Of a stretch of DNA of 64,000 nt, positions 54,701-63,869 are shown in pieces (the first letter of the stretch is position 1; each line of letters starts with the position of its first letter). The notes below the pieces were generated by a model, which saw only the letters and a program-made list of their open reading frames with translations, ran no database searches and was not told where the DNA came from. Origin of the DNA: Sabethes cyaneus (lineage: Eukaryota; Arthropoda; Insecta; Diptera; Culicidae). The position numbers were made by a program, and so were the translations under genes. The stretch covers positions 77,141,449-77,205,448 of the forward strand of contig NC_071355.1 in NCBI RefSeq assembly GCF_943734655.1, in the 5' to 3' direction.

Positions 54701-55006
54701 CTACAGGCACTGCTTGGAGAGATTCCCATCGTACACCTGGCGAAAGTTGGGAGACTACGGTGGGCCGGCCACGTCGCAAGGATGCCGGACGACTGTGTAA
54801 TGAAATCCGTTCTCTTCAAGAACCCCACCGGCACCAGGAATAGAGGGGCTAAACGTGCTAGATGGCTCGAATAGGTTGAAACCGACTTGCGTGTGTCGAG
54901 ACGCGCAACGAATTGGCGACGAGTAGCCCAGGACCGAGTACAATGGAGAGGAATTCTTGATACGGCAAGAGGCACCCCGGCTCTCGGCTGAATAAGCAAA
55001 AGTAAA
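51769..55006 (+). mobile_element. RTE-clade non-LTR retrotransposon, near full length
   Basis: A 14-bp direct repeat, GGGTTTTAGAAGGC, flanks it (51755-51768 and 55007-55020), as produced by target-primed reverse transcription. Length 3238 bp is the usual size of full-length RTE elements. It has a 5' leader of about 330 bp, one endonuclease-RT ORF and almost no 3' UTR (stop near 54990, end AATAAGCAAAAGTAAA). The sequence it interrupts continues on both sides as copy B of the 2-kb dispersed element, which confirms the boundaries. Confidence 0.9.
52096..54993 (+). pseudogene. RTE ORF2: endonuclease-reverse transcriptase, inactivated
   Basis: The APE endonuclease comes first: LGTWNCRSLNF, VALQEICRKG, then IVIGDMNAQIGRE (catalytic DxN) and the SSQIDHI and SDHYLVAVHVRS motifs. 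The linker and RT follow: VVDRWKQFFDEHF, GVVCPIYKKGD, IFVGFRAAYDTVE (motif A, with the usual VDF Asp replaced by Gly), RRGLRQGDGLSCMLFNIAIE (motif B) and LIAFADDLDIITRN (catalytic FADD, about 54200). The post-RT domain has YLGSLVTADN, RTIFGGVQ and RWAGHVARMPDD. Inactivating changes are a stop at 52711 (where SPD-G is normal), a frameshift near 52930, a stop at 53644, a frameshift near 54350 and a stop at 54622. The lesions are few, so it is relatively young. Confidence 0.92.
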
Positions 55007-56135
55007 GGGTTTTAGAAGGCAGGATTTTTTTGTACGGTGCAATGAGACCCCTTCTCCTTTTAAGAAGGGGCGGTTTCCCATGCAAATGATATACAAATTT
55101 CCTTATAACTCTATAGAACAAATCAAGCAAATGGAACCAAATTTGGCATTTGGGGGTTTCAGAAGGCAAAAATCTGTTGTATGTTGAATTGAGACCCCTC
55201 CCCTCTTTAGGAGGGGCGGGGGGCTCCAATACAAATAATATACAAATTTCCTTATAACTCGATAACTAATCAAGCAAACGGAACCAAATTTGGCATGTGG
55301 GGGTTTTTGGATTTTTTTCTATAGTGAATTGAGACCCCTCCTCTCTTTAGGAAGGGGGCTCCCATTTGTAGATTATTACAAATTTCCTCATAACTCTAGA
55401 ACTAATCAAGCAAAAAGTACCAAATTTGGCATGTGGGGGGTTTTGGAGGCATGAATTTATTTTATGATGATTTGAGACCCCTCACCCCTGTGGTAGAAGG
55501 ATAAGGATTCTCATACAAATAAAACAGAAATTTTTGCGTATGTGACATATTTTGTGGTATGTAACAAGCGGTAAGCTGTGAAAGTAATCTAGTAGAACCT
55601 TTTCGGAGCAAGAGACAGTGAATCGATGCCGCTAAGTAACGTGCCTGTTGCCATTCATGTCGAAAGACAAGGACATTCGAATGGCACGTCATATTTGCGA
55701 TGAACGTGCTTTGGCTGTAATGTTATTTGTAACCAATGGCCCTTTTAAAGGCCTCAAGCGATTTAAAGTAAGATTATTGAAACATGTCAAGCTACGCATA
55801 ATCATTTAATATAATAATCTGTGGGCTGGTCATTCATTACTATTTCAACCTTTATGATGCACACAAGTGATTTTTAAAAGAAATCTGTCTCAATGGTTGC
55901 AGGCGTTGTACTTATGAACCCCCGTCTACGTATTTTCAAAGCCACCAATGCATTCAATAAAGAATTGAATCTGAATATTTCGCTCTTCTCTTTTAAACAT
56001 TCACTTAAACAATGATTCTTATAAATATGCATATGCCAGAAATGAAGTTTACATTAATCTTTGATCTAATGATCTGATATAGTCCTACGCCACCCTTTCG
56101 TACAACCCTTAAGGCTGTATACCTTGTAGTTTTAT
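55007..56135 (+). repeat. 2-kb dispersed element, copy B, right part
   Basis: Three C-rich units (55020-55470) come first, then a unique body (55480-56135) that matches 21080-21490 plus 22404-22690 inverted. The 913-bp TTAA MITE is absent here, so this is the empty-site version. The inverse near-palindrome (TATAGTCCTACGCC) lies at 56078-56091 near its right end. Confidence 0.8.
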
Positions 56136-56149
56136 CGTGAAAGTTTTTT

Positions 56150-57420
56150 CTGCCTCATAAAACCCTCACATGCCAAATTTGGTTCCATTTGCTTGATTAG
56201 TTCTCGAGATAAGAGGAAATTTGCATTTCATTTGTATGGAAGCCCACCCTCTTAAAGAGGAGATGGGCCATAACTCGCTTTCTAAAGAAGAGAGGGGTCT
56301 CAATTCACCATAGAAAAAAATCTTGCGTCCAAAACCACTTACATGTCAAATTTGGTTCCATTTGCTTGATTAGTTCTCGAGTTATGAGGAAATTTGTTTT
56401 TCATTTGTATAGGAGCCCCCCCTCTTAAAGTGGGGAGGGATTCTAATTCATCATAGAAAATATTCATGCCCTAGAAAACTTTCACATGCCAAATTTGGTT
56501 CCATTTGCTTGATTAATTCTCGAGTTATGAGGAAATTTGCATTTCATTTGTATAGGGGCCCCCCTTCCTAAAGTGGGGAGGGGTCCCAATTCACCATAGA
56601 AAAAATTTTGTCTCCAAAAACACCCACGTGCCAAATTTTGTTCCATTTGCTTGATTAGTTCTCGAGTTATGAGGTAATTTGTATTTCGTTTGTATAGGAG
56701 CCCCCCCCTCTTAAAGTGGGGAGGGGTCCTTATTTACCATAGAAAATATTCTTGCCCTCGAAAACTTTCACATGCCAAATTTTGTTCCATTTGCTTGATT
56801 AGTTCTTCAGTTATGAGGAAATTTGTATTTCATGTGTATAGGATTCCCTCCTCCTAAAACGGGGAGGGGTCCCAATTCATCATAGAAAAAATTTTTGTCT
56901 CCAAAAACACCCACATGCCAAATTTGGTTCCATTTGCTTAATTACTTCTCGAGTTATGAGGAAAATTGTGTTTCTTTGGTACAGGAGCCCCTCCTCTTAA
57001 AGTGGGGAGGGGTCCTAATTTACTATAGAAAATATTCTTGCCCTCGAAAACCTTCACATGCCAAATTTGGTTCCATTTGCTTGATTAGTTCTCGAGTTAT
57101 GAGGAAATTTGTATGGAAGCCCCCCCCTTTTAAAGAGGAGAGGAGTTATAATTCCCCTTATAAAGAGGGGAGGGGTCTCAATTTACCATAGAATAAATTC
57201 TTGTCACCGAAAACACCCACATGCCAAATTTTGTTCTATTTGCTTGATTAGTTGTCGAGTTATGCAGAAATTTGTGTTTCATTTGTATGGGAGCCCCCCC
57301 CTCTTAGTGGGGGGAGGGGTTTCTAACCATCACTAAAACCTTTCCTGGCCCCAAAAAACCTCTACATGCATATTTTCATGCCAATTGGTTCAGTAGTTTT
57401 CGATTCTATAAGGAACATAC
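56150..57420. repeat. C-rich tandem repeat, about 143-bp period, eight units
   Basis: Each unit carries CATGCCAAATTTGGTTCCAT, TTGCTTGATTAGTTCTCGAG, TTATGAGGAAATTTG, then a GGAGCCCCCCCTC tract with its near-inverse GTGGGGAGGGG. Unit starts fall near 56171, 56345, 56487, 56630, 56774, 56916, 57060 and 57220 (usual spacing 142-144 bp; two longer units). Similar units occur at 22640-22990, 51640-51768 and 55020-55470. Long ORFs here are repeat by-products. Confidence 0.92.
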
Positions 57421-57441
57421 GGACAGACAGACAGACAGACA
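57360..57441 (+). repeat. Element 3' end with GACA microsatellite tail
   Basis: After the last C-rich unit, CATGCCAATTGGTTCAGTAG, then TTTTCGATTCTATAAGGAAC and ACATACGGACAGACAGACAG form an end typical of mosquito repeats that finish in a short microsatellite. The tail continues after the copia insertion (AGACAAACAGACAGAAATCC from 62080). Confidence 0.75.
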
Positions 57442-57682
57442 TGTGGGCTTGGCGGAATAGATTCGAAGTGGATTATCGTCCGGCGGAAGGATAAACACGG
57501 AGTTATTACGGATTATATCGGAACGGTAAATAAATACAACCACGCGGTGCGATTACGAAACATGTATTCAAAAAAGGATGATGCAATCTCATGTAATGTA
57601 TTAATAGACACTGTAGCTTTAATAGACCGGCAAGCAGGGAAGCGCTGCCAGTATTGAGGGGCTAACCGTTGTTCTCCTAACA
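57442..57682 (-). repeat. 3' LTR of the copia element
   Basis: 241 bp, minus-strand start TGTTAGGAGAACAACGG and end AAGCCCACA. The first six bases supply the last codon and stop of the polyprotein. One base differs from the 5' LTR. Confidence 0.95.
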
Positions 57683-60600
57683 CTCCTCCTCAACGGGTGA
57701 CCCTCCGGAATCCATAACTCCAATCAGTTGTGCAAAACGATTATGTTTCACAGCTCCAAGCGGTTTTGTCAATAGATCGGCCTTCATCTCATCAGTGCTG
57801 CAATACTGAAGCTTGATAGTGCCCCGTTTACAATGATCCAGTACAAAGCCCCTTCTTGTTTCGATATGTTTAGACCTTTTGCTCGATTTTTCGGATTGCG
57901 CAAACGTGAGACACCCTTGGTTGTCGCCGTAAACTAGTGTGCCCGAAGTCTGCTTGATACCTAAGTCTTCAAGCAAGCGCCTCATCCACACTACTTCTTG
58001 ACACGTTTCTCCCAGTGCCACGAATTCAGCTTCCATGGAAGAAAGGCTAACGCAATCTTGGCGTCTACTGGCCCACGACACGACTCCTCCTGCAAAGAAC
58101 ACTACAAAACCAGTCATCGACTTTCGCGTCTGTGGATCACCGGCCCAATCGGCATCCGAGTACGCTAGCAGCTCTTCGTTCATTATACCGCCCAGCTTCA
58201 ACTCCCAATCGATTGTGCCTTTTAAGTATCTCACTACTCGTTTTGCCGCAGTCCAGTCGATTTCGGTAGGGGCAGAGAATCTCCTTCCCAAGATCGATGC
58301 ACTCGCAGCAATGTCAGGACGAGCGCATACAGCAATGTACATCAATGCCCCAACGATGCTACGGTATTTTGTGCCATCTTTCATCACTTTACTTTTAGTG
58401 CAGTCCTTGAGAAAACCTTGATCCATCGGTGTTTTAGCAATTTTAGCATTTTCCAATCCAAGTTTAGCAATCAATTTCTTGATGTAACTTTTAACGCTCA
58501 AACTATACACTCCATCTGAATCTCGATGCAACTCCAAGCCTAAGAAAAACTTCGCTTCGCCAAGCCAGCTGACATCAAAATATTTTCCCAAATTTGTATA
58601 CACTTGTGAAATTTCCAACTCGTTTACACAAGCCACAATCAAATCGTCAACATAAACAATTAGATAGATCTTAAAACCATTACTTTCCATTGTAAACAAA
58701 CACGGGTCAGCAGTACTTGCTTTAAAGCCAATGCTCTTCAGTGTGCTAAACAATTTCTCGTTCCAACACCTGGCGGACTGCTTCAGGCCATAAATACTTC
58801 GACGTAAACGACAAACTTTCTCCTCCTGACCGCGAACCACGTAACCAGGCGGCTGACGCATATAAATTTCCTGATCGATTTCACCATTCAAATACGCCGT
58901 TTTCACATCCAGGTGCCTTAACAAAAGTTTATCTTTTCCAGCTATAGCTAGCAACGTTCGCAACGTTGCATATCTTGTAACGGGCGAGAAAACTTCTTCG
59001 TAGTCTATGCCAAATCTTTGCGAATAACCTTGTGCAACTATTCGTGCCTTGAATCGTGTAACTTCACCAGCTTCGTTTTGCTTTATCTTGTAGACCCACC
59101 GACATCCGACTATTTTCTTATCACGCGGCAAATCGACGAGCTCCCAAGTATCGTTCTTCAGGTGCGAATCAATTTCGTCGTCCATTGCACTTTTCCAGAA
59201 TTCAGATTCAGTAGACTTAACAGCTTCGTTGTACGTTGATGGTTCTTTCACCATGAGAGTAGCAGAACCCACAACGTAGTCCGAGAAACGCTTTGGCATC
59301 TTGCCACGGTTGACTCGTGTCGACGGCCCATCGTCAGGATCGGATCTTGAATAGCCCTCTAAAAACGACAAATCTTCAGGCGGCTCCTGCTTGATTGTCA
59401 ACGGATCATCTAAACCCTCGAAGTCATTCGACGCATTCATATCGAAAAACTGTTCACATTCACTTTGGTTATCGACATCGTCACCTTCACTTTCATCGAA
59501 GTCATCGGCAAACTCGGGATCTTTCTGGTTACTCGGTTGGTCTACATTACTCATAGGCAGCAACAGATTATCACTATTCGAACAATCAGACATTGTACTC
59601 TCCCGGTACACATCCTCTTCAAGCTCTAAAAACTTGGCATCGCGACTAATAATCACCTTCTCTGTTTCAAGATTAACAAAACGGTACGCTTTGTGTTGAT
59701 CTGAGTACCCGATAAACGTCAACTTACAAGCTTTGCTGTCAAATTTTCCTCGTTTGGTATCCGGAACATGTACCCACGCTTTGCAACCAAATACTCTGAG
59801 ATAATTCAGTTCTGGCTTCCGCCCAAACCATTTCTCAAATGGTGTACTGGCTACCGACCTTGATGGCAAACGATTTTGTAAATGTACGGCTGTAAGCACA
59901 GCCTCACCCCAATACTTTTTCTCCAAATGAGCATCCAAAAGCATTGTAGTAGCCATCTCCTGTAGATAACGGTTTCTCCTTTCGGCTACGCGATTTTGCT
60001 GTGGCGTATAAGCGGTCGTTAATTGCATTCTGATACCTTCTCTTAAAAAGAAACTTTTTAACTTATCGTTGCAATATTCACCACCACCGTCAGATCTAAC
60101 TATATTTGGTTTTCTACCGAAAAGAGTTTCTACGTACCTTACATACTCCATCAGTCGATCTGCAGCATCAGATTTCTTCGCAAGTAAGTATACAACAGTA
60201 TACCGACTGTAATCATCGATGACAGTCATTAGAAAACGGTTGCCACTAGGTGTCGCTGTACGCATGGGACCGCAGAGATCCGTATGTACCAGCTCCAAAA
60301 CTTTCGTTGTTTTCCTTTCAGATTGCTTCGGGATAGGCGTTCTTGACAATTTTCCTTCCAGGCATGGTTCACACGTCAAGCGAATTCCGCAACCCTTCAA
60401 GACCATTCCTTTGCCAAGGTTTTCTTTGTACACCTTTTCAACGGCTGCTGGCTCTCTGTGACCAAATCTTCTGTGCCACTGGTGTAAACAAACTTCATTG
60501 TGCCGCTTTTCCCCAGCTGTCATTGCAGCTTCAGTAAGTTGTAGACAATACAAACTTCCAATACGAATACCTTTAGCAACTGCTTGTCCAGCACCATTAC

Positions 60601-61696
60601 GAATCAAACAATCGTCTTGTTTAAATACGACAGTGAATCCCTTCGCGGTTAATTTCGAAACAGCCAACAAACTACTATTCAGAGACGGTACGTGTAAGAC
60701 GTCTTTCATAGTAATCTCGATATAATCACTACCATCTTCGCAGCTGATTTTACAATCACCAATTCCGGCTGACTGAACCGTGGTTCCATCTGCAAGCACA
60801 ACATTCAGACCATCATTTTCCGTAAACAGTGTAAAATTGCTTTTGTCGTTCGTCATATGACTGCTAGCACCGCTATCGATCACCCAACTATTTCGAGTTT
60901 GCTCGCCAGCCATGAAAAGAATAGCACCCACTCGCTCTGCAGTCGCCTGTTTAGCTTTCGGGACAAACTTTTTCTTTTCATCAATCTCCTCTTGCTTTTG
61001 CTTAGCAAGGAACAGCCGGCAATTGCGACGCAAATGCCCCTTTTTCTTACAGAAGAAACACGTCTTCTCTGTGCCGACAGATTTAGCAGCAGGCTTAACG
61101 CTACTCTTCATCGCCTTTGCATCCCCGCAATGACCGCCTTCACGCTCCTTGCGCCGTTCAAATTCTTCAAGCAATTTCGACTTAACGAGCTCCACTGTCA
61201 AGTCACCATCAGGACGATTTTCTAAAGTTGTCACTAATACGTCGTAGGAATCAGGAAGACTTCTAAGAATCATCGCAATCTTCAGCGTTAAATCCAATTC
61301 TAATCCTGCATTCTCTACTCTCTCGAACAAGTCTTCTAAATCAAACAAGTGGCTTTCAAGGTCACCACCTTCATGAAAATTCAAATTACATAGCCGCTTG
61401 AGCAATGAGACTCTCGAGGTAATCGTTATTTTCTCGTGGTATTTCTGTAGCTGATCCCAAAATTCACGCGCACTGCTGGCCGTCTTCACAAGGCTGAATT
61501 GATTGTCCTCAATGCACAACCCCATGGTAGCTTTTGCCTTCTTATCGTCCTTGGTCCACTGTGCCGTTATCGGTTCTGGTTTTGCTGTGTCGACAACATA
61601 CCAGAGCTCTTCTCGGGTAAGCAGCATTTCCATCCTGAACTTCCATGTTTGCCAGTTCAGGTTGTTTAATTTCGCGAATTTGCCAAGCGTATCCAT
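57677..61696 (-). CDS. Copia Gag-Pol polyprotein, 1339 residues
   Basis: A single uninterrupted ORF encodes the standard Ty1/copia order. Gag is residues 1-210 with a CCHC zinc knuckle at about 213-226 (CFFCKKKGHLRRNC). The aspartic protease has DSGASSHM at about 274. Integrase has an HHCC finger (HQWHRRFGH, then CEPCLEGK, about 405-448), D473 (HTDLCGP), D536 (VRSDGGGEY) and E572. Reverse transcriptase runs from about 850 (WELVDLP, GYSQRFGIDYEEVFSPVTR) with YVDD at 1015-1018. RNase H has SDADWAGD at about 1180, SSMEAEF and DNQGC at about 1258. Catalytic residues are all present. Integrase before RT places it in Ty1/copia rather than Ty3/gypsy. The ATG at 61696 is the first in frame after the 5' LTR, 142 bp downstream. 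Confidence 0.98.
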   Translation of the reverse strand: MDTLGKFAKLNNLNWQTWKFRMEMLLTREELWYVVDTAKPEPITAQWTKDDKKAKATMGLCIEDNQFSLVKTASSAREFWDQLQKYHEKITITSRVSLLKRLCNLNFHEGGDLESHLFDLEDLFERVENAGLELDLTLKIAMILRSLPDSYDVLVTTLENRPDGDLTVELVKSKLLEEFERRKEREGGHCGDAKAMKSSVKPAAKSVGTEKTCFFCKKKGHLRRNCRLFLAKQKQEEIDEKKKFVPKAKQATAERVGAILFMAGEQTRNSWVIDSGASSHMTNDKSNFTLFTENDGLNVVLADGTTVQSAGIGDCKISCEDGSDYIEITMKDVLHVPSLNSSLLAVSKLTAKGFTVVFKQDDCLIRNGAGQAVAKGIRIGSLYCLQLTEAAMTAGEKRHNEVCLHQWHRRFGHREPAAVEKVYKENLGKGMVLKGCGIRLTCEPCLEGKLSRTPIPKQSERKTTKVLELVHTDLCGPMRTATPSGNRFLMTVIDDYSRYTVVYLLAKKSDAADRLMEYVRYVETLFGRKPNIVRSDGGGEYCNDKLKSFFLREGIRMQLTTAYTPQQNRVAERRNRYLQEMATTMLLDAHLEKKYWGEAVLTAVHLQNRLPSRSVASTPFEKWFGRKPELNYLRVFGCKAWVHVPDTKRGKFDSKACKLTFIGYSDQHKAYRFVNLETEKVIISRDAKFLELEEDVYRESTMSDCSNSDNLLLPMSNVDQPSNQKDPEFADDFDESEGDDVDNQSECEQFFDMNASNDFEGLDDPLTIKQEPPEDLSFLEGYSRSDPDDGPSTRVNRGKMPKRFSDYVVGSATLMVKEPSTYNEAVKSTESEFWKSAMDDEIDSHLKNDTWELVDLPRDKKIVGCRWVYKIKQNEAGEVTRFKARIVAQGYSQRFGIDYEEVFSPVTRYATLRTLLAIAGKDKLLLRHLDVKTAYLNGEIDQEIYMRQPPGYVVRGQEEKVCRLRRSIYGLKQSARCWNEKLFSTLKSIGFKASTADPCLFTMESNGFKIYLIVYVDDLIVACVNELEISQVYTNLGKYFDVSWLGEAKFFLGLELHRDSDGVYSLSVKSYIKKLIAKLGLENAKIAKTPMDQGFLKDCTKSKVMKDGTKYRSIVGALMYIAVCARPDIAASASILGRRFSAPTEIDWTAAKRVVRYLKGTIDWELKLGGIMNEELLAYSDADWAGDPQTRKSMTGFVVFFAGGVVSWASRRQDCVSLSSMEAEFVALGETCQEVVWMRRLLEDLGIKQTSGTLVYGDNQGCLTFAQSEKSSKRSKHIETRRGFVLDHCKRGTIKLQYCSTDEMKADLLTKPLGAVKHNRFAQLIGVMDSGGSPVEEEC
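57683..57691 (-). other. Polypurine tract of the copia element
   Basis: GAGGAGGAG on the minus strand abuts the 3' LTR and would prime plus-strand DNA synthesis. It also encodes the last three glutamates of the polyprotein. Confidence 0.75.
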
Positions 61697-61818
61697 ACTG
61701 CTTCCACTAAACGCGCACCGACCACGAATGAAAGCAAACTTTTCAGAGAATCAACGGAACGAAAAACATTTACCGAACGAACGCGAATATTCGCCACAAA
61801 ACTCACTTTTCCTTCAAC

Positions 61819-61838
61819 CTTCACTGGGCCACTTAACC
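61819..61838 (-). other. Candidate primer-binding site of the copia element
   Basis: Immediately after the 5' LTR the minus strand reads GGTTAAGTGGCCCAGTG. This resembles, with small differences, the GGTTATGGGCCC-type site by which Drosophila copia uses an internal part of initiator tRNA-Met. The tRNA assignment is inference. Confidence 0.45.
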
Positions 61839-62079
61839 TGTGGGCTTGGCGGAATAGATTCGAAGTGGATTATCGTCCGGCGGAAGGATAAACACGGAGT
61901 TATTACGGATTATATCGGAACGGTAAATAAATACAACCACGCGGTGCGATTACGAAACATGTATTCAAAAAAGGATGATGCAATCTCATGTAATGTGTTA
62001 ATAGACACTGTAGCTTTAATAGACCGGCAAGCAGGGAAGCGCTGCCAGTATTGAGGGGCTAACCGTTGTTCTCCTAACA
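61839..62079 (-). repeat. 5' LTR of the copia element
   Basis: 241 bp, holding the promoter for the genomic RNA. On the minus strand it begins TGTTAGGAG and ends CCACA. An AATAAATACAACC-type AT block (plus strand TAAATAAATACAAC near 61923) occurs inside both LTRs. Confidence 0.95.
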
Positions 62080-62084
62080 AGACA

Positions 62085-62640
62085 AACAGACAGAAATCCT
62101 TCTTTATAGATATAGATTTCGCCGAATACCAGTTATTCAAAAAAGGGCTTTAATAAAAAGCAATATATTTATTATAAGTTTTATCATTTATGCTTGTTTA
62201 AGCACTAATGATGAAGCAAAATTTACGAAAAACAACATATTATTTTCTATTGATGAGTAAAACATGGAAGAATATGATTATGACCACTTTAAATTATTTA
62301 CCTCATGTTTTTATAAACCTTATTGTACGAAAAATGCGAGCTTACTTGTCCAGACTTTCGATGTTTGTTCCACCAACTGTCCTCATTGCATTGAAATAAT
62401 ATTTCCTGTACGCTGAGCGAGAAAGTATTGGTCACGCCTTAAACGAACTGCATTTTCCAATGACGTAGCCTAAAATAATAACAAAATATATCGACTGTTT
62501 TGGGTTTGTTTGTTTACACCACTTTCTTACCTTGCATAAAATAATATAATAGCTGGACATTTTAATCGGCCGCGTCTAATTTTCGTTCCGCGCACAACAA
62601 ACTTACTTAATCACTTTTCGCCATATTTGATAATGATGAC
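62085..62640. other. AT-rich flank right of the copia element
   Basis: It begins with the end of the microsatellite tail and then shows no supported gene or repeat. Confidence 0.4.
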
Positions 62641-63165
62641 AGTATGGCACTGTCATGAGCCATACACGTTCAATTGAAGTGGCTCACACTTGAATGCCGT
62701 ATGCACTCACATATAGCACAGATCCAAATGATGAAACACTTCAATATTCGATGTTGCACATATAGAAATCAAAATTTTGACATTTGGTTTGCATAGCATA
62801 TATGCCACATAGAATGTTAATGGCAAATTTCTTTAAAATTACGTGGATTCCATTTGAAATGTGTATGGAAGGATGAGTGAAAATGAAATGGATATAGCTA
62901 TTGATTTTCAAGTGTGAACAGCATTTGAATCGAGAGTAAAGATTATTTACAATGAAGTGTAAACACATTTGTTTGCTTAGTGTCTTGCACATCGAAATCA
63001 TAAGCCAGTTACTTGAAATGTGCAAGTGCTATAAACATTCAAAAATGATGTGGATTCCATTTGGAATTTATAGGGATTTACAAGTGAAATTGAAATGTTT
63101 ACCATTATTGACTTTCAAGTGTAAGTGGCATTTGGATCGACTGTGCTGTTTTTTTACAGTGTAAG
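62640..63165. repeat. MITE-like repeat with a 207-bp internal duplication
   Basis: The block GTGGATTCCATTTG...ATTGA-TTTCAAGTGT...GCATTTG-ATCGA occurs twice (from 62843 and 63050, 207 bp apart). The right end TTTTTTTACAGTGTA mirrors the left end of the remnant at 49797. Words such as ACTTGAA and TTCAAGTG recur in both orientations. It has no coding capacity. Confidence 0.6.
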
Positions 63166-63649
63166 AAATCGTCCACTGCATCAGTGACCGGCTTGATGCA
63201 GCAAGGGCAAATTAATGTGGAGGGCGGCCTAGTACTCCATAGGCTCCGTTGTGGCGAGAATTTATAGAACCCATCCACCATTCATCCCTCGACACGGGTC
63301 GCGTAACACCTCGGATTAGAGGTTTATCCATTCAAGCTTTTACATAATAACTATGGATAACAGCTATTAAAACCATCTTCCTTTAGGGGCTTTGGACCCT
63401 CTGCTTTGGTTCTTAGTACACTCAACCCCCGCTGATATGAAAAACACCTCGTTCAGATTGGGGGCGAGTTCGTTTTTAATCTGAATATTTGGTAACTCTA
63501 TTCATTTTCACATACACGCAAGACGCGCACCCTATGAACTTGTTGTTTTGATTTGACGAAAACAAACGTTTTGAAAACATTACAAACATGCGCGAATTCT
63601 AAACGTCCGGTTTGTAGAAGAGGTAATTGGCTCGGCAGTTTCGACTAAA
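63166..63649. other. Mixed repeat-derived flank
   Basis: No ORF has protein features. TTCAGATTGGGGGCGAG and TTTTTAATCTGAATATT (63453-63490) have inverted relatives at 63832-63858 (CAGATTAAAAATGTTCAGAT), so a small element may enclose the candidate exon at 63650. Confidence 0.35.
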
Positions 63650-63676
63650 ATGGTCTATTTTGAATACTGGCGAGAG
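63650..63676 (+). CDS. Candidate first coding exon (nine codons)
   Basis: CTAAAATGG is a good insect start context. The nine codons (MVYFEYWRE) run straight into a consensus GTAAGT donor in phase 0. No further exon lies in the remaining 320 bp, so the gene would extend to the right. With so little sequence the product cannot be named and a chance match is possible. Confidence 0.3.
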
Positions 63677-63869
63677 GTAAGTTCCATATGAGCTATATTA
63701 TCAAAACTCTTGAGTAAGAGGAAACGCATTAAGTTTTTTTGCTTTTTTCAATTTACCCGCTCAACTTTAACGTCAATTGTGTATGACGCTTGATCGGTTT
63801 TTAATGTGAACGCATTCAGGACACCGGGGTACAGATTAAAAATGTTCAGATTAAAGAAGGTCATACCAA

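Larger units (their letters stand above)
57442..62079 (-). mobile_element. Full-length Ty1/copia retrotransposon, 4638 bp
   Basis: It has two 241-bp LTRs (57442-57682 and 61839-62079) with TG/CA ends and a single difference noticed (57598 A versus 61996 G). It is flanked by AGACA on both sides (57437-57441, 62080-62084). Orientation is minus, so 61839-62079 is the 5' LTR. A primer-binding-site candidate follows the 5' LTR and a purine tract precedes the 3' LTR. The polyprotein is open throughout. All features needed for retrotransposition appear intact, and near-identical LTRs imply a recent insertion. Confidence 0.97.

Noticed and set aside
58035..61225. Several 60-128-codon plus-strand ORFs inside the copia element
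   Set aside because: They are antisense shadows of the polyprotein without motifs of their own.
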